DNA of 64,000 nucleotides from Paenibacillus_E sp964253085 (GCF_964253085.1 NZ_CAXUQH020000001.1:7440001-7504000), one strand, 5' to 3'; positions 25,879 through 35,074 are shown, numbered from the stretch's first letter. Translations and numbers: made by a program. Notes: generated by a model not told the origin, from the sequence alone.

Positions 25879-25937
25879 AAAAACTAAAGTTTTTGTAGTT
25901 TTTTAAATATAATTGTGAGTTTCGCGGCACCTATAAT
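25879..25937 (+). promoter_or_regulatory. Regulon site and promoter of the secreted hydrolase gene
   Basis: On the + strand AAAAACTA (25879-25886), six bases, TTGTAG (25893-25898), exactly 33 bases, then TATAAT (25932-25937). The gene starts at 25971. This is the only site of the set in + orientation and is divergent from the GH78 promoter 94 bases away. Confidence 0.75.
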
Positions 25938-25970
25938 TGAAAGCGTATTCAAATTCGAAGGAGGAATAAT

Positions 25971-28034
25971 ATGAGAATGTCAAAGAAATCGCGCGTCCTA
26001 GCAGCTGCCGATCCGCATGTGAATCGGGTCTGGAAACTGGCAACAGTTATGACCATGCTCAGTACGTTGTTATTGCCGGGCATAGGCACCTTGGCGGCCG
26101 AATCGTTACCAGTGCAATGCGAACCGAAAGTTACTGGTGGACCCATGTGGGTTACGGCTGACTGTGTAGATTCACTTTACAGCCATCCGGTCATCGATAG
26201 CGAAATCGATCTAACCACTTCGGTGCCGATTCATAAAGTGTCGGGCCACTTCGAGGGCACCAATAAGAAGTTCAACTTCTACTTCCCTCCTAAGAGCCAG
26301 TGGAAGGGCCGCTTCTATCATTACGTGTACCCGCTTATCAGTGAAAACGCTGAAGACAATGCCATCAGCTTCGGCGCGGACAGCGGTGCCTACACGGTTC
26401 AGACGAACGGGGGCAGTGGCTACCGAGTCGACGCGGCCGCAGCTAAGTTCTCCAAGACGGTTGCGGCGAGGTATTACGGTTCGTCCAGCAGGGTCTATGG
26501 CTACATCTGGGGTGGCAGTGGCGGCTCTTACATGACCATCAGCGCCATTGAAAACACCTCCGGCGTATGGGACGGAGCCGTGCCATTTATCCCGGGCACG
26601 CCGACCTCCATCCCGAACAACTTCTTCGTCCGGGCCTTCGCGCGTTTCGTGCTCGCTGACAAGGCACCGCAAATCGCGGACGCAGTAAGTCCGGGTGGCA
26701 GCGGCGACCCTTACGTTGGTCTCAACGAGGACGAGCAGGCGGTGCTGCAAGAGGTGACGCAGTTGGGCGTACCGCTACGTGGGTGGATGGATAACTCGTA
26801 TCTGCTTGGTCTTAATGATCCGCAGGGCCTTTTGGGCTTCGCAGGCACGGTTCGGGCCCTCGATCCCACGTATGCCAATGACTTCTGGAGCAAGCCAGGG
26901 TATCTCGGCACTGAGCAATCGTCTCTTGGCGATATGTTCCGCGCGGCCAAGATCGATCAAATGGTTGGCATTTCCCAGGTCACCCGGAACGGAGAAAATG
27001 TACCAACGAGCCTAATGATCGATAACGCACCCGCGTCACCGAAGTTTCCCGTTCTCGACTTTACACTCTATGCAGCCGATGGCACGACGAAGATCGGAAC
27101 ACTATCCGGTTCACTTAATGCGGCTACGAAGGTCTTCACGATCGCAAGTGGGAACCAGGAGAACGTACTGAACGCCATCAATAACAACGCCAAGCTGCAG
27201 ATTGATAACCAGTGGCCCCTCGCGCTTCTAACGTACCATCGTCACCAGGTACCGTCGCAGCCAGGCTTCTCCGCATGGGACCAGTTCAGAGCACCTGACG
27301 GAACGCCACTCTACCCTCAGCGTCCCATGGAGATCGGTCAACTCATCGCCCAAAGCGTAACCGGCGGCGGCACATACACCGGCTCGGTCAACGGCAAAGT
27401 TATCGTGGTCACCAATCTGCTCGACGTCGACGCGTACCCTTGGGATGGAGACTGGTACAGCCAAAGAGTGAAGGCAAACCTCGGTCCTAGCTACGACGAC
27501 AACTTCCGGATTTGGTATAACGACTACGCGGATCATGTCGCTCCCCACAATGCCTTTCTTGTGGACTATTTAGGCATTCTCGAACAAGCGCTTCGTGACG
27601 TAAGCACCTGGGCAGAGCAGGGCGTGGCTCCTGCGCATTCGACCCGGTACGAAATGGTCGGAAATCAGGTCAGTATACCGGCAAACGCTGCAGTACGACG
27701 CGGGATCCAGCCCGTCGTCGATCTGACCGTTAAAGGAACTGACCGAATCGACATCTCCTCCGGCCAGACCGTCACCTTCAAAGCGAAAATTCAGGTCCCA
27801 ACGGGGGCCGGCAAGGTCGTAAACACCGCGTGGGACTTTCTTGGCAATGGCAATTTCACTACAACGACCTTTGGAACTCCCAAACAGACGGTGGAAGTGA
27901 GTATGACATACCAATATACCAAGCCCGGTGTCTACTTCCCCGCGTTGCGAGCAACCTCCCAACGCGAGGGTGACGCAAACACGCCTTTCGCGAAGATCCA
28001 AAACCTGGGTCGCGTTCGTGTCGTTGTCCACTAG
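25971..28034 (+). CDS. Secreted alpha/beta-hydrolase-like protein with PKD-like C-terminus
   Basis: A 687-residue exported protein; the N-terminus has basic residues and a hydrophobic stretch (VMTMLSTLLLPGIGTLA) as a signal peptide. YGYIWGGSGGSYM (about residues 178-190) fits an alpha/beta-hydrolase nucleophile elbow (G-x-S-x-G). VIVVTNLLDVDAYPWDGDWY and NDYADHVAPHN could supply the acid and histidine. The last 100 residues resemble a PKD domain (VVNTAWDFLGNGNF, YTKPGVYFPALRAT). The family is not one I can name. The regulon promoter suggests an extracellular esterase acting on the same glycan. A decayed copy sits at 8964-9440. Coding GC looks higher than in neighbouring genes. Confidence 0.7.
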   Translation: MRMSKKSRVLAAADPHVNRVWKLATVMTMLSTLLLPGIGTLAAESLPVQCEPKVTGGPMWVTADCVDSLYSHPVIDSEIDLTTSVPIHKVSGHFEGTNKKFNFYFPPKSQWKGRFYHYVYPLISENAEDNAISFGADSGAYTVQTNGGSGYRVDAAAAKFSKTVAARYYGSSSRVYGYIWGGSGGSYMTISAIENTSGVWDGAVPFIPGTPTSIPNNFFVRAFARFVLADKAPQIADAVSPGGSGDPYVGLNEDEQAVLQEVTQLGVPLRGWMDNSYLLGLNDPQGLLGFAGTVRALDPTYANDFWSKPGYLGTEQSSLGDMFRAAKIDQMVGISQVTRNGENVPTSLMIDNAPASPKFPVLDFTLYAADGTTKIGTLSGSLNAATKVFTIASGNQENVLNAINNNAKLQIDNQWPLALLTYHRHQVPSQPGFSAWDQFRAPDGTPLYPQRPMEIGQLIAQSVTGGGTYTGSVNGKVIVVTNLLDVDAYPWDGDWYSQRVKANLGPSYDDNFRIWYNDYADHVAPHNAFLVDYLGILEQALRDVSTWAEQGVAPAHSTRYEMVGNQVSIPANAAVRRGIQPVVDLTVKGTDRIDISSGQTVTFKAKIQVPTGAGKVVNTAWDFLGNGNFTTTTFGTPKQTVEVSMTYQYTKPGVYFPALRATSQREGDANTPFAKIQNLGRVRVVVH

Positions 28035-28060
28035 GTGAAACAAGTTTTTTATAGAAAAGC

Positions 28061-28095
28061 AGGAAGCCGGTGGATCTCCACCGGCTTCCTTTTTA
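28061..28095 (+). terminator. Strong rho-independent terminator
   Basis: Perfect 14-bp arms AGGAAGCCGGTGGA and TCCACCGGCTTCCT around a 2-base gap, followed by TTTTTA. It ends the secreted-hydrolase transcript. Confidence 0.9.
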
Positions 28096-28324
28096 TATGG
28101 GCTATTCTTTAACCATTTTCTTCAGAAAAATGCCCCAAAACCTCCTTCTCATCGATGTATACAAGCTGCGTTGTACCCACCTCATTCAACCTTTCATAAG
28201 ATGCCATATAACATTTGCCAAGCACATTTGCGAAAAAATTCCCGAAGTTCTTTTTTTGTCCCTATCTGTTTTATTAATGATGCCAATAACAGGCTTTCAT
28301 CCTCAGTAGCCCTACCAGAAATAA

Positions 28325-28669
28325 ACCATTGATTGCGGAAGAATCCACAAAGTGGACGGATTACGTATGAAAGACACGTATGAATTATTTGATTTCCTTG
28401 TTGAACAGGATTTAGATTATATTCATGCTTCATTAGATAATGTGTCTTCAAAGCCAGTAGATAATCAAGATGAACAAATGCGTCTTGAATTAATTCTTGG
28501 AAGAGCAAACGGTAAGGTACCTGTGATGGCTGCTGGTTCCATAATAACACCGGATAATGCTCTTAAAGCTATGGAATTAGGTTTGCCGCTAGTCGCAATT
28601 GGGCGTGCGTTAATTATGAATCCTAATTGGGTTGAAAAGGTCGCAAATGGACGTGAATCGGGGCGTTAA
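28325..28669 (+). pseudogene. Old-yellow-enzyme family oxidoreductase fragment
   Basis: An open frame bounded by a stop at 28322-28324 reads DYIHASLDN, VPVMAAGSIITPDNALKAMELG and VAIGRALIMNPNWVEKVANGRE. This is the C-terminal FMN-binding part of YqjM/NADH:flavin oxidoreductases, including the phosphate-binding segments GS and GRALI. The first 200 or more residues and the last few are absent, so it is a stub. An intact but distinct member of this family is at 51708-52835. Codon use is more A/T-rich than in nearby genes. Confidence 0.8.
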
Positions 28670-29068
28670 AAAACCTGAATCAAAGGCTACAGCTTAAGGA
28701 TATTGTTGCATTAAACTCCCAATAGCTTATTGAGGTTGCCGGTCAATTTCGCGGCAGCCTCACTTTGTAGTTTGTTGAACATTCCCATTTAGCGGAATAA
28801 CCCGTGGGGATTTCCCTACTTAATAAACTTGATATTTTGATTACTTAGTTCTATTAGCGGCAGGCTTTAATCGCTTTTAGTTAGAGTCAAAAAGCGATAC
28901 CTCCGAATCTGCGAACCGTGACCTTCTTACGCAATTTATCCAAATGTCCTTATCAGGCCAAGTTTTTTTGTTCTTCCCATCTGCTCCATACTTTAATAAT
29001 GCATATTTAACCCGTTATATAGGGATTTTCTTGTCGCAAAAAAAACGACAAGAAAATCCCTACAAACA
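28670..29068. other. Intergenic debris without recognised genes
   Basis: This stretch is A/T-rich and holds no plausible ribosome-binding site with a following open frame. GAGGTTGCCG and CGGCAGCCTC (about 28732-28761) form an imperfect hairpin without a T-run. The inverted repeat at 29020-29062 is listed separately. The similar stretch at 28096-28324, between the terminator and the flavin-enzyme stub, has a short - strand frame (KNFGNFFANVLGKCYMASYE) that I do not recognise. Confidence 0.5.
29020..29062. repeat. Perfect 17-bp inverted repeat
   Basis: TAGGGATTTTCTTGTCG and its exact complement flank a C(A)8 loop. There is no T-run on either side and no transposase nearby. It could be an mRNA hairpin or the end of a lost element. 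Confidence 0.7.
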
Positions 29069-29094
29069 CAAAAAACCTTGATTTAACAAGGTTT
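29069..29094 (-). terminator. Terminator of the sulfatase operon
   Basis: On the - strand AACCTTG, a 6-base loop, CAAGGTT and then TTTTGTG. It lies about 150 bases past the sulfatase stop and is the nearest terminator to it. Confidence 0.55.
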
Positions 29095-29240
29095 CATTGT
29101 AGGTACTTTCATGTCGTTGTACTACAGTAGTGAGTGAGAGTGAATAGATGGCAGCAGTGATGATGATGATGAGTGAATATATATATCAAGATTAACTGAG
29201 CACCTATACCCGTGATTAATTCATGGGGATCTCAAAGAAC

Positions 29241-30638
29241 TCATTTCACAGCATCCAATATCTGCTTATATTCCTTCGCGTGGAAAGGTCCGCCTTCTTT
29301 CATAACGGTCCACAACGGATCTGCGTCTTCCTTCATCGACAGCATCATGTCATCATGCCATTCATTAAGCAAATAGACAGCTTTCATGTGGATATCGCTT
29401 CTTTCTTCAACAAGATTGTACTGTTCGTATGGATCATTTTCCAAATCAAACAGCATATCTTTCGGAAATCCGTGATAACCATCGTGATAGGTGCGGATAT
29501 ACAGCCAATTCTCAAATCTGACGCTTCGCTGACAGACATGCGCGCATTGGGATACCACCAAGTATGGCCTTCCAGTATCCGTACCTTTCGTAATACTTTC
29601 CGCATAGCTCAAACCATCCCAAGACTCAGGTTTCTCCGTATGAAGCAAGCTTGCCAGTGTAGGCGCGAGATCAAGTTGATAGTGGAGACCCTCGTCTACA
29701 CTTCCTTTAAGGCCACCAGGCCAGCGGATAATCATAGGAATTCGGCAGGTAGCCTGATCCGCTGTTCCATGCTCGGAGTAAATACCTAACTCCCCCATAT
29801 TCTCCCCATGATCTGCACTAATAATAATAGCTGTATCCGCTAACACGCCTAACTTGTCGAGCATTTGAATCACATGCCCGATATGCTCATCCATGTAATG
29901 AATTGCGCTATCATAGTTATCAATAATCGCCCTTAAATCGTTATGTTCCTCAATCATTTGGCTATGCCTTGGATGTCTATAATAATGCGACTTGGCAAGC
30001 TTATTCATGTCTTCAATACTGTGCTGCCCACTTTTGAGCTTATGCTGCTGAAATACATCTTCTGTGATCCATGCCGGCATAGGTTCGTCAATAAAAGGAT
30101 TGCCTACGTGGTCTGGCGCTCTATAAGGAGTATGCGGGTCCCAGAAATTCAGATGTAAGAACCAATCCTCTGTGTTCGCATTATCCTCTAACCATTTCAG
30201 TGCGATCGGCAGCACTTTATCAGCCGATTCTCCCCCCTTATCCCCCAGATTAAACACTTCATTGAACCCTGCATTAAAAGTCCACACGGAATGTCTTTCT
30301 GAAAAGGTACTGATTGATGCCGTTTTCATGCCAATCTTGCGCAATACGCCAGGAAGACTCTCCATCGCTAAACGATCACTGAAGCCCCGCTCCATTCCTT
30401 CGCGTCTCATATCCGCAGCTGTCCCGCCATGTCCGACAACGCCGGTATGGATGCCGAATTTGCCAGACATTAAGGCTGTTCTGGATGGCATACACGGTGC
30501 ATCCGAGCAGTAATAGTTGTTAAATCTAACACTCTCTTCTGCGATACGATCAATATTAGGAGAGGTCGCTCGGTGGTAACCATAGCAGCCGAGATGATCA
30601 GGACGCAAAGAATCTAAATCCAGATAAAGGATTCGCAT
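29241..30638 (-). CDS. Type I sulfatase
   Basis: A 465-residue sulfatase without signal peptide. The N-terminal YLDLDSLRPDHLGCYGY provides the metal-binding aspartates. The maturation motif is CMPSRTALMSG, where the cysteine is converted to formylglycine by a separate enzyme. ISADHGENMGELG, GTADQATCRIPMIIRWPGG and a C-terminal LFDLENDPYEQYNL block complete the family pattern. It is the last gene of an operon with a sugar-binding protein and two permeases, so it probably desulfates an imported sulfated saccharide in the cytoplasm. No formylglycine-generating enzyme is encoded in the window. The sulfated sugar is unknown. Confidence 0.9.
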   Translation of the reverse strand: MRILYLDLDSLRPDHLGCYGYHRATSPNIDRIAEESVRFNNYYCSDAPCMPSRTALMSGKFGIHTGVVGHGGTAADMRREGMERGFSDRLAMESLPGVLRKIGMKTASISTFSERHSVWTFNAGFNEVFNLGDKGGESADKVLPIALKWLEDNANTEDWFLHLNFWDPHTPYRAPDHVGNPFIDEPMPAWITEDVFQQHKLKSGQHSIEDMNKLAKSHYYRHPRHSQMIEEHNDLRAIIDNYDSAIHYMDEHIGHVIQMLDKLGVLADTAIIISADHGENMGELGIYSEHGTADQATCRIPMIIRWPGGLKGSVDEGLHYQLDLAPTLASLLHTEKPESWDGLSYAESITKGTDTGRPYLVVSQCAHVCQRSVRFENWLYIRTYHDGYHGFPKDMLFDLENDPYEQYNLVEERSDIHMKAVYLLNEWHDDMMLSMKEDADPLWTVMKEGGPFHAKEYKQILDAVK

Positions 30639-30690
30639 AAGTTATGTAACCTGCCTTTGATATATTTTATAGCACGCGCATGATCTATCA

Positions 30691-31515
30691 TTAACCCTTC
30701 ACTGCCCCGGCAATCCCATCTACAAAGTAGCGCTGCAAGAACAAGAAAATAACAATAATCGGAAGAATGGCAATCGTACCTCCGGCCGCAATCCCTGTCC
30801 AATCGACAACGTTCTCTCCCCTTAATGCATACAATCCAACAGCAAGTGGACGGAGATTCGGGGAACTGAGCGTTAGTATTAAAGGAATCATGAACGAGTT
30901 CCAGGACCAAATGAACTGCATAATCGTCACACTGCCGACGATGGGTTTGGATAGCGGAAGCATAATCGTAAGAAATGTCCTTAAAAACCCGCAACCATCC
31001 ATGATGGAAGCTTCCTCCAGCTCCTTAGGAATCTGACTGAAGAACGTTGAGAAAAGCAGAATAAATATAATATGCGCTCCTCCCGCTTCCGCAAGAATAA
31101 CCCCCAGTAAATTGTTCATCAGTCCCAAATGTTTGATTAGATCATAGATTGGAATAATGGCAAACTCCATGGGTACAAACATGCTGGCAACTAGAACGCC
31201 TAAGAGCAATTTCTTTCCTCTGAACGTATACCTGCCAAGCACATAACCGCACGTTGCTGTTGCGATTAGTACGATGAGGATGGTGCTGACCGATATAACC
31301 ACACTATTTAGAAAGTACCGCTCAAAGTTTGCTTCATTCCATGCTCTGATCAGGTTACCCATTTGAAAGCTGTTTGGAATTAGCTTAAGGCCGTTTGCAA
31401 AAAACTCACTCTGCGTTTTGAAGGATGCTGAAACCATCCATAAGAACGGATAGATCCATACGAGACAAAAAGCAGTCATGACGACGTGAAACATCGATAA
31501 TTGAAAGGTTTTCAT
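30691..31515 (-). CDS. Sugar ABC transporter permease, MalG type
   Basis: A 274-residue CUT1 permease with about six membrane spans and an EAA loop (KELEEASIMDGCGFLRTFLTI). The C-terminus FVDGIAGAVKG is typical of MalG-like subunits. Its start overlaps the upstream permease stop by four bases (ATGA). It functions with the other permease and the binding protein upstream, and an ATPase encoded elsewhere. The sulfatase gene begins 52 bases after its stop, which links transport with desulfation. Confidence 0.9.
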   Translation of the reverse strand: MKTFQLSMFHVVMTAFCLVWIYPFLWMVSASFKTQSEFFANGLKLIPNSFQMGNLIRAWNEANFERYFLNSVVISVSTILIVLIATATCGYVLGRYTFRGKKLLLGVLVASMFVPMEFAIIPIYDLIKHLGLMNNLLGVILAEAGGAHIIFILLFSTFFSQIPKELEEASIMDGCGFLRTFLTIMLPLSKPIVGSVTIMQFIWSWNSFMIPLILTLSSPNLRPLAVGLYALRGENVVDWTGIAAGGTIAILPIIVIFLFLQRYFVDGIAGAVKG

Positions 31516-32414
31516 GATTTTGCACGACCTTTCATTCGTTTATTCAGCACGGATTGGATAATGGCTAGAACACTAATCGTTACTGCAAAGAACAGACCCG
31601 CTGCCGAAGCATATCCTAATTGGGGCAATCCCATTTCACTGGAAAAAGCGTAACGATAAATATAAGTGGACACAACATCCGTGGCAAAGAATGGCCCTCC
31701 GTTGGTCATGGTTTTAATTAAATCAAACACTTTCAGCGAATTGACGACATTTAGCAATAAGATGACGGCTCCTATCGGCAATAGAAGAGGTATCGTGATA
31801 TAAACAAATAATTTCGTCCCTCTTGCTCCATCCACTTCAGCCGCCTCATAAAGATCCTTGGGAATGCTCTGCAGTCCGGCAAGCCAATAAATCATGTTAA
31901 TGCCTAAGTTTTTCCACACCGAGATGAGAATAACGGTAAACATCGACCATTTGGCGTCACCTAGCCAATTAATAGGTGTATCGAGCAAACCTAATTTCAT
32001 AAGCGCATCATTCACCGCTCCGTCACTGCCCCATATGAAAACCATGATAATACCGACAATTGATGTCGTCGTGACCACCGGCAAAAAGATTAACGTCCGA
32101 TATATGCTGGCTCCCTTAAGTTTGGGACGATTCAAAACGACGGCAAGCACTAAGGGCACAAGGAGATTTAATGGCACTACACCCAACATAAATTTAAAAC
32201 TATTTTTATACGCATTCCAAAAGTAAGGGTCCTTCGCCACATCAACAAAATTATTTAGTCCGACAAAGGTTGAATCTGACGTTAGTCCCGACCAATCCAA
32301 CATGGCATAATACAAGCTGGCCAAGATCGGCCAGCCTTGAAACAGAACGAAAAGTGCTATAGTAGGAAGTAGAAACAGCCAACACCAGATTTCAATTCTC
32401 CACTTGGTTTTCAT
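31512..32414 (-). CDS. Sugar ABC transporter permease, MalF type
   Basis: A 300-residue CUT1 permease from ATG 32414, preceded by GGGGAG. An alternative ATG at 32435 overlaps the binding-protein stop but has no ribosome-binding site. Six membrane spans are predicted, with the EAA loop DLYEAAEVDGARGTKLFVYI. The C-terminal RMKGRAKS tail is cytoplasmic. It is the second gene of the importer-sulfatase operon. Confidence 0.9.
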   Translation of the reverse strand: MKTKWRIEIWCWLFLLPTIALFVLFQGWPILASLYYAMLDWSGLTSDSTFVGLNNFVDVAKDPYFWNAYKNSFKFMLGVVPLNLLVPLVLAVVLNRPKLKGASIYRTLIFLPVVTTTSIVGIIMVFIWGSDGAVNDALMKLGLLDTPINWLGDAKWSMFTVILISVWKNLGINMIYWLAGLQSIPKDLYEAAEVDGARGTKLFVYITIPLLLPIGAVILLLNVVNSLKVFDLIKTMTNGGPFFATDVVSTYIYRYAFSSEMGLPQLGYASAAGLFFAVTISVLAIIQSVLNKRMKGRAKS

Positions 32415-32431
32415 GATGCCCGAACTCCCCG

Positions 32432-33949
32432 TCATTGAATTGATTTATAATCTTGCTGTGTGTAATTCTTATCAGAACTCCAATTCGAGAAGATGAAATC
32501 ATTTTTGTCTACTTTTGCGCCTTCTGATTTTGCCTTCGCAATCGCTGTATCTAATGACTTATCGACAATATCGGATAACTGCTTAAGCGCAGCAGTAGGA
32601 TCTTTAATTGCCCCGGATACAACGCCTTGGAGAATATCGCCTACACCTGGCTGAACATCCTTGTAATTTCCGTATACACTTGCTAGTTCAGGGTTCCTGA
32701 TTTGCGGATTAGGTACTAAACGCGAATACTTCTGAGCGATGTCATAGTACTGCTTGAATTGTGGTATTTCCGATGAGCTCTCATTTATCTCTTTTAAAAT
32801 AGAGAAGCGATCTCCCGCTTTAACGAGTACGGACTGATAATCTTTATTGAAATACTCCTTTAAATACAAGGCAGCTTCTTTTGGGTGCTTCGTTGTTTTG
32901 GACATGCCAATCCAAGGACTATAGCTGGATCTAGGCAGGAAGCCCTTCTGACCTTCATCCGGAACAGGAGGCGCCATGACACCAAAGTCCAAGTTCGGGT
33001 TGTCACGTTTCCATACGCCAATCGACCATTCCCCTTGCAATATAAAACCGGCTTGACCTTCTCCAAATAAGGCGCGAGCTTCAGGTGCAGATATGCTCAT
33101 CGTCTTCGGATGGAAACTTCCGTCATCCTTTATCCCCTTGAATAAATTCATGACATCAAGTACTTCTTTACTGTCATAGTTAGCATCATGCGTTACCAAA
33201 CTGATCGGCGATTGTTGATTTAAACCGCTGCCTCCCAGTGTCGACCAGTCCATAGCCGCTAATTTCCATCGACCAATTTGTTTACCGCCCTCGATGATAC
33301 CGAAAGCTTTGCCTTTGCCTGCTTCTGTGATTTTCTTAGCAGCTTGGCGGAATTCCGTGTAAGTCTTTGGTGGGTTTTCGGGATCTAATCCGGCATCTCG
33401 AAACAACTGCTTATTGTAAAATACAAGCGTACTCGGCACACTCGCCAGGGCTGGAATGGAGTAGATTTTTCCATTTAGCATGGTCGAGCCTTCAACAAAT
33501 GCGCCATCTGCGAATTGATTTTTGAAAGTGTCGTCAATATACGGATCTAACGGCTGATACCACTCTCCCTTTACCGCCATGCTTAATGACATGTTGCCGG
33601 GTATTGGGTATAGATCCGGCGCATCCCCTGATTTAATCGCGGTTGTAATGGTATTCTGAAATTGATCGACGCTCATTAGCGTATATTCAATTTTGATGTT
33701 GGGGTATTTTGCTTCAAAATCTTTGATAAACTTTTCACGAAAAGGCTTCTCGCTGTCTGCCCAGTCCATCACGCGCAAGGTAACTTTTTCTCCGGATGTC
33801 GACGCCTGGGCTTTCTCCCCGGCAGTCCCTGTTGCAGCAGGAGTTCCTGTGCTGTTCGGATTCGGATTTGAAGCTGAACAAGCCGTCATACTTTGTACAA
33901 CTAGAGCAGATCCGATGAATAAGGCAGCATACTTCCGTTTTTGTACCAA
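32432..33949 (-). CDS. Large solute-binding lipoprotein of the sulfatase operon
   Basis: A 505-residue family 1 binding lipoprotein. It starts at TTG 33949 with AAAGGGGG eight bases ahead. The lipobox is QSMTAC, followed by an Asn/Pro/Thr-rich linker. LRVMDWADSEKPFREKFIKD and VFYNKQLFRDAGLDPENPP are typical of this family, and GFILQGEWSIGVWKRD lines the binding cleft. At about 500 residues it is longer than maltose-type binding proteins, as in those for larger or charged oligosaccharides. With the permeases and sulfatase it suggests uptake of a sulfated glycan fragment. Confidence 0.9.
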   Translation of the reverse strand: MVQKRKYAALFIGSALVVQSMTACSASNPNPNSTGTPAATGTAGEKAQASTSGEKVTLRVMDWADSEKPFREKFIKDFEAKYPNIKIEYTLMSVDQFQNTITTAIKSGDAPDLYPIPGNMSLSMAVKGEWYQPLDPYIDDTFKNQFADGAFVEGSTMLNGKIYSIPALASVPSTLVFYNKQLFRDAGLDPENPPKTYTEFRQAAKKITEAGKGKAFGIIEGGKQIGRWKLAAMDWSTLGGSGLNQQSPISLVTHDANYDSKEVLDVMNLFKGIKDDGSFHPKTMSISAPEARALFGEGQAGFILQGEWSIGVWKRDNPNLDFGVMAPPVPDEGQKGFLPRSSYSPWIGMSKTTKHPKEAALYLKEYFNKDYQSVLVKAGDRFSILKEINESSSEIPQFKQYYDIAQKYSRLVPNPQIRNPELASVYGNYKDVQPGVGDILQGVVSGAIKDPTAALKQLSDIVDKSLDTAIAKAKSEGAKVDKNDFIFSNWSSDKNYTQQDYKSIQ

Positions 33950-34054
33950 TGGTATATCCCCCTTTATTTCTGAAAAATGTTACTTCCTGAACGAAGAGCT
34001 CGTGTAGGGTACGCAATGAGGATTTGATGCCTTCGATTTAACTATTATGTTATC

Positions 34055-34906
34055 TTACAATTTATCCTCAGACCATGTAGACGCGATTCCACTTTTTGTA
34101 CTTTTGATACTTTTCCGATATTGATTGGGGGACATGCGGAATGTTTTTTGAAAAGCACGGTTGAAATGAGACGCATCGTAGAAGCCGCATTTTTGAGAAA
34201 TAAATTCAATCGTATTCTCGGGGTCTTCCAGCATTCGTTTAGCTTGCATGACGCGCATTTTTTGAAGCATCTGCATAGGTGTCAGATCATACACCTGTTT
34301 AAATGCACGGCTAAAATAAACGGGATTCATATGGTAAATTTCTGCTAATTCCTCACGTGTAATATTGCGCTCCAGCCCCTTCTCAATATAATGCAGGGCA
34401 TAATTAAACCGGGCTATCTCGAACGTCTCCCTGGATTTGCGCTTTTCACCGATTTTAGAGCTTTCTACAATTTCATGAATCAGGAAGAGCGCTAGAAAGA
34501 CGGACTGCATAGAGCTGAGTTCCTCATTTTTCTGCTGCCATAAGTCTTGAAGTTCGTCGAACTTCTTTTCATAGAGAGATGTATCCCTAATTTTGATGAC
34601 TTTGTCCAATGGAAATAATCGAAAGAAATCTTCTCCTTCTCTAACATGCAATTTCAAGCTGAGCAGATAATGGACTCCTTCTTCCTGCGAAATAACGTTA
34701 AAAGGCGTATGGGGGCGGTGAATCATAACATCTCCGGTTTTGGCTATATACTCTTTACCGTCGTCTGTCGTTATAACCTCTCCTTTTTTGATGTAAGATA
34801 CCGTCAGATAAGGCTGGTCGAAATCAAACATGATCCGAGAGTAGTATTGTATTTTTTTAACATCAAACAGCGTTATGGCATATAGATCCTCGATCTGAGT
34901 TGACAT
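34055..34906 (-). CDS. AraC family regulator of the importer-sulfatase operon
   Basis: A 283-residue AraC-type activator. The N-terminal cupin-like arm (VTTDDGKEYIAKTGDVMIHRP pattern, read as short beta strands) probably binds a sugar. The C-terminal double helix-turn-helix covers about residues 175-275 with MNPVYFSRAFKQVYDL and ISQKCGFYDASHFNRAFQK. GGAG precedes ATG 34906. It lies 105 bases upstream of the binding-protein start on the same strand, so it most likely activates that operon. The ligand is unknown. Confidence 0.88.
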   Translation of the reverse strand: MSTQIEDLYAITLFDVKKIQYYSRIMFDFDQPYLTVSYIKKGEVITTDDGKEYIAKTGDVMIHRPHTPFNVISQEEGVHYLLSLKLHVREGEDFFRLFPLDKVIKIRDTSLYEKKFDELQDLWQQKNEELSSMQSVFLALFLIHEIVESSKIGEKRKSRETFEIARFNYALHYIEKGLERNITREELAEIYHMNPVYFSRAFKQVYDLTPMQMLQKMRVMQAKRMLEDPENTIEFISQKCGFYDASHFNRAFQKTFRMSPNQYRKSIKSTKSGIASTWSEDKL

Positions 34907-35074
34907 GGATTCACTCCTTATTTGGTATGGTTACGTAAAAAAAGCCCCTGAGATAACAGGATTGTCATCCCAGAGGCGCCGCTTAATGTCAATTATTCTT
35001 TTAGGATTAATCTGCCTATTAGATTTCTGTAAGTTTAAATCACAAGAAAAGCAAAATCAACTAATTGCCAACAG

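Noticed and set aside
26211..26750. A 179-codon frame on the - strand within the secreted hydrolase gene
   Set aside because: It has no ribosome-binding site, no known motif and lies antisense to a gene with a signal peptide, promoter and terminator. Its openness follows from the GC-rich codon bias of the real gene.
28194..28550. A 118-codon - strand frame over the flavin-enzyme stub
   Set aside because: It is antisense to a clear FMN-binding segment on the + strand and has no motif or ribosome-binding site.
29020..29062. Insertion sequence end
   Set aside because: No transposase, no second matching end at a suitable distance and no target-site duplication were found in the surrounding DNA.
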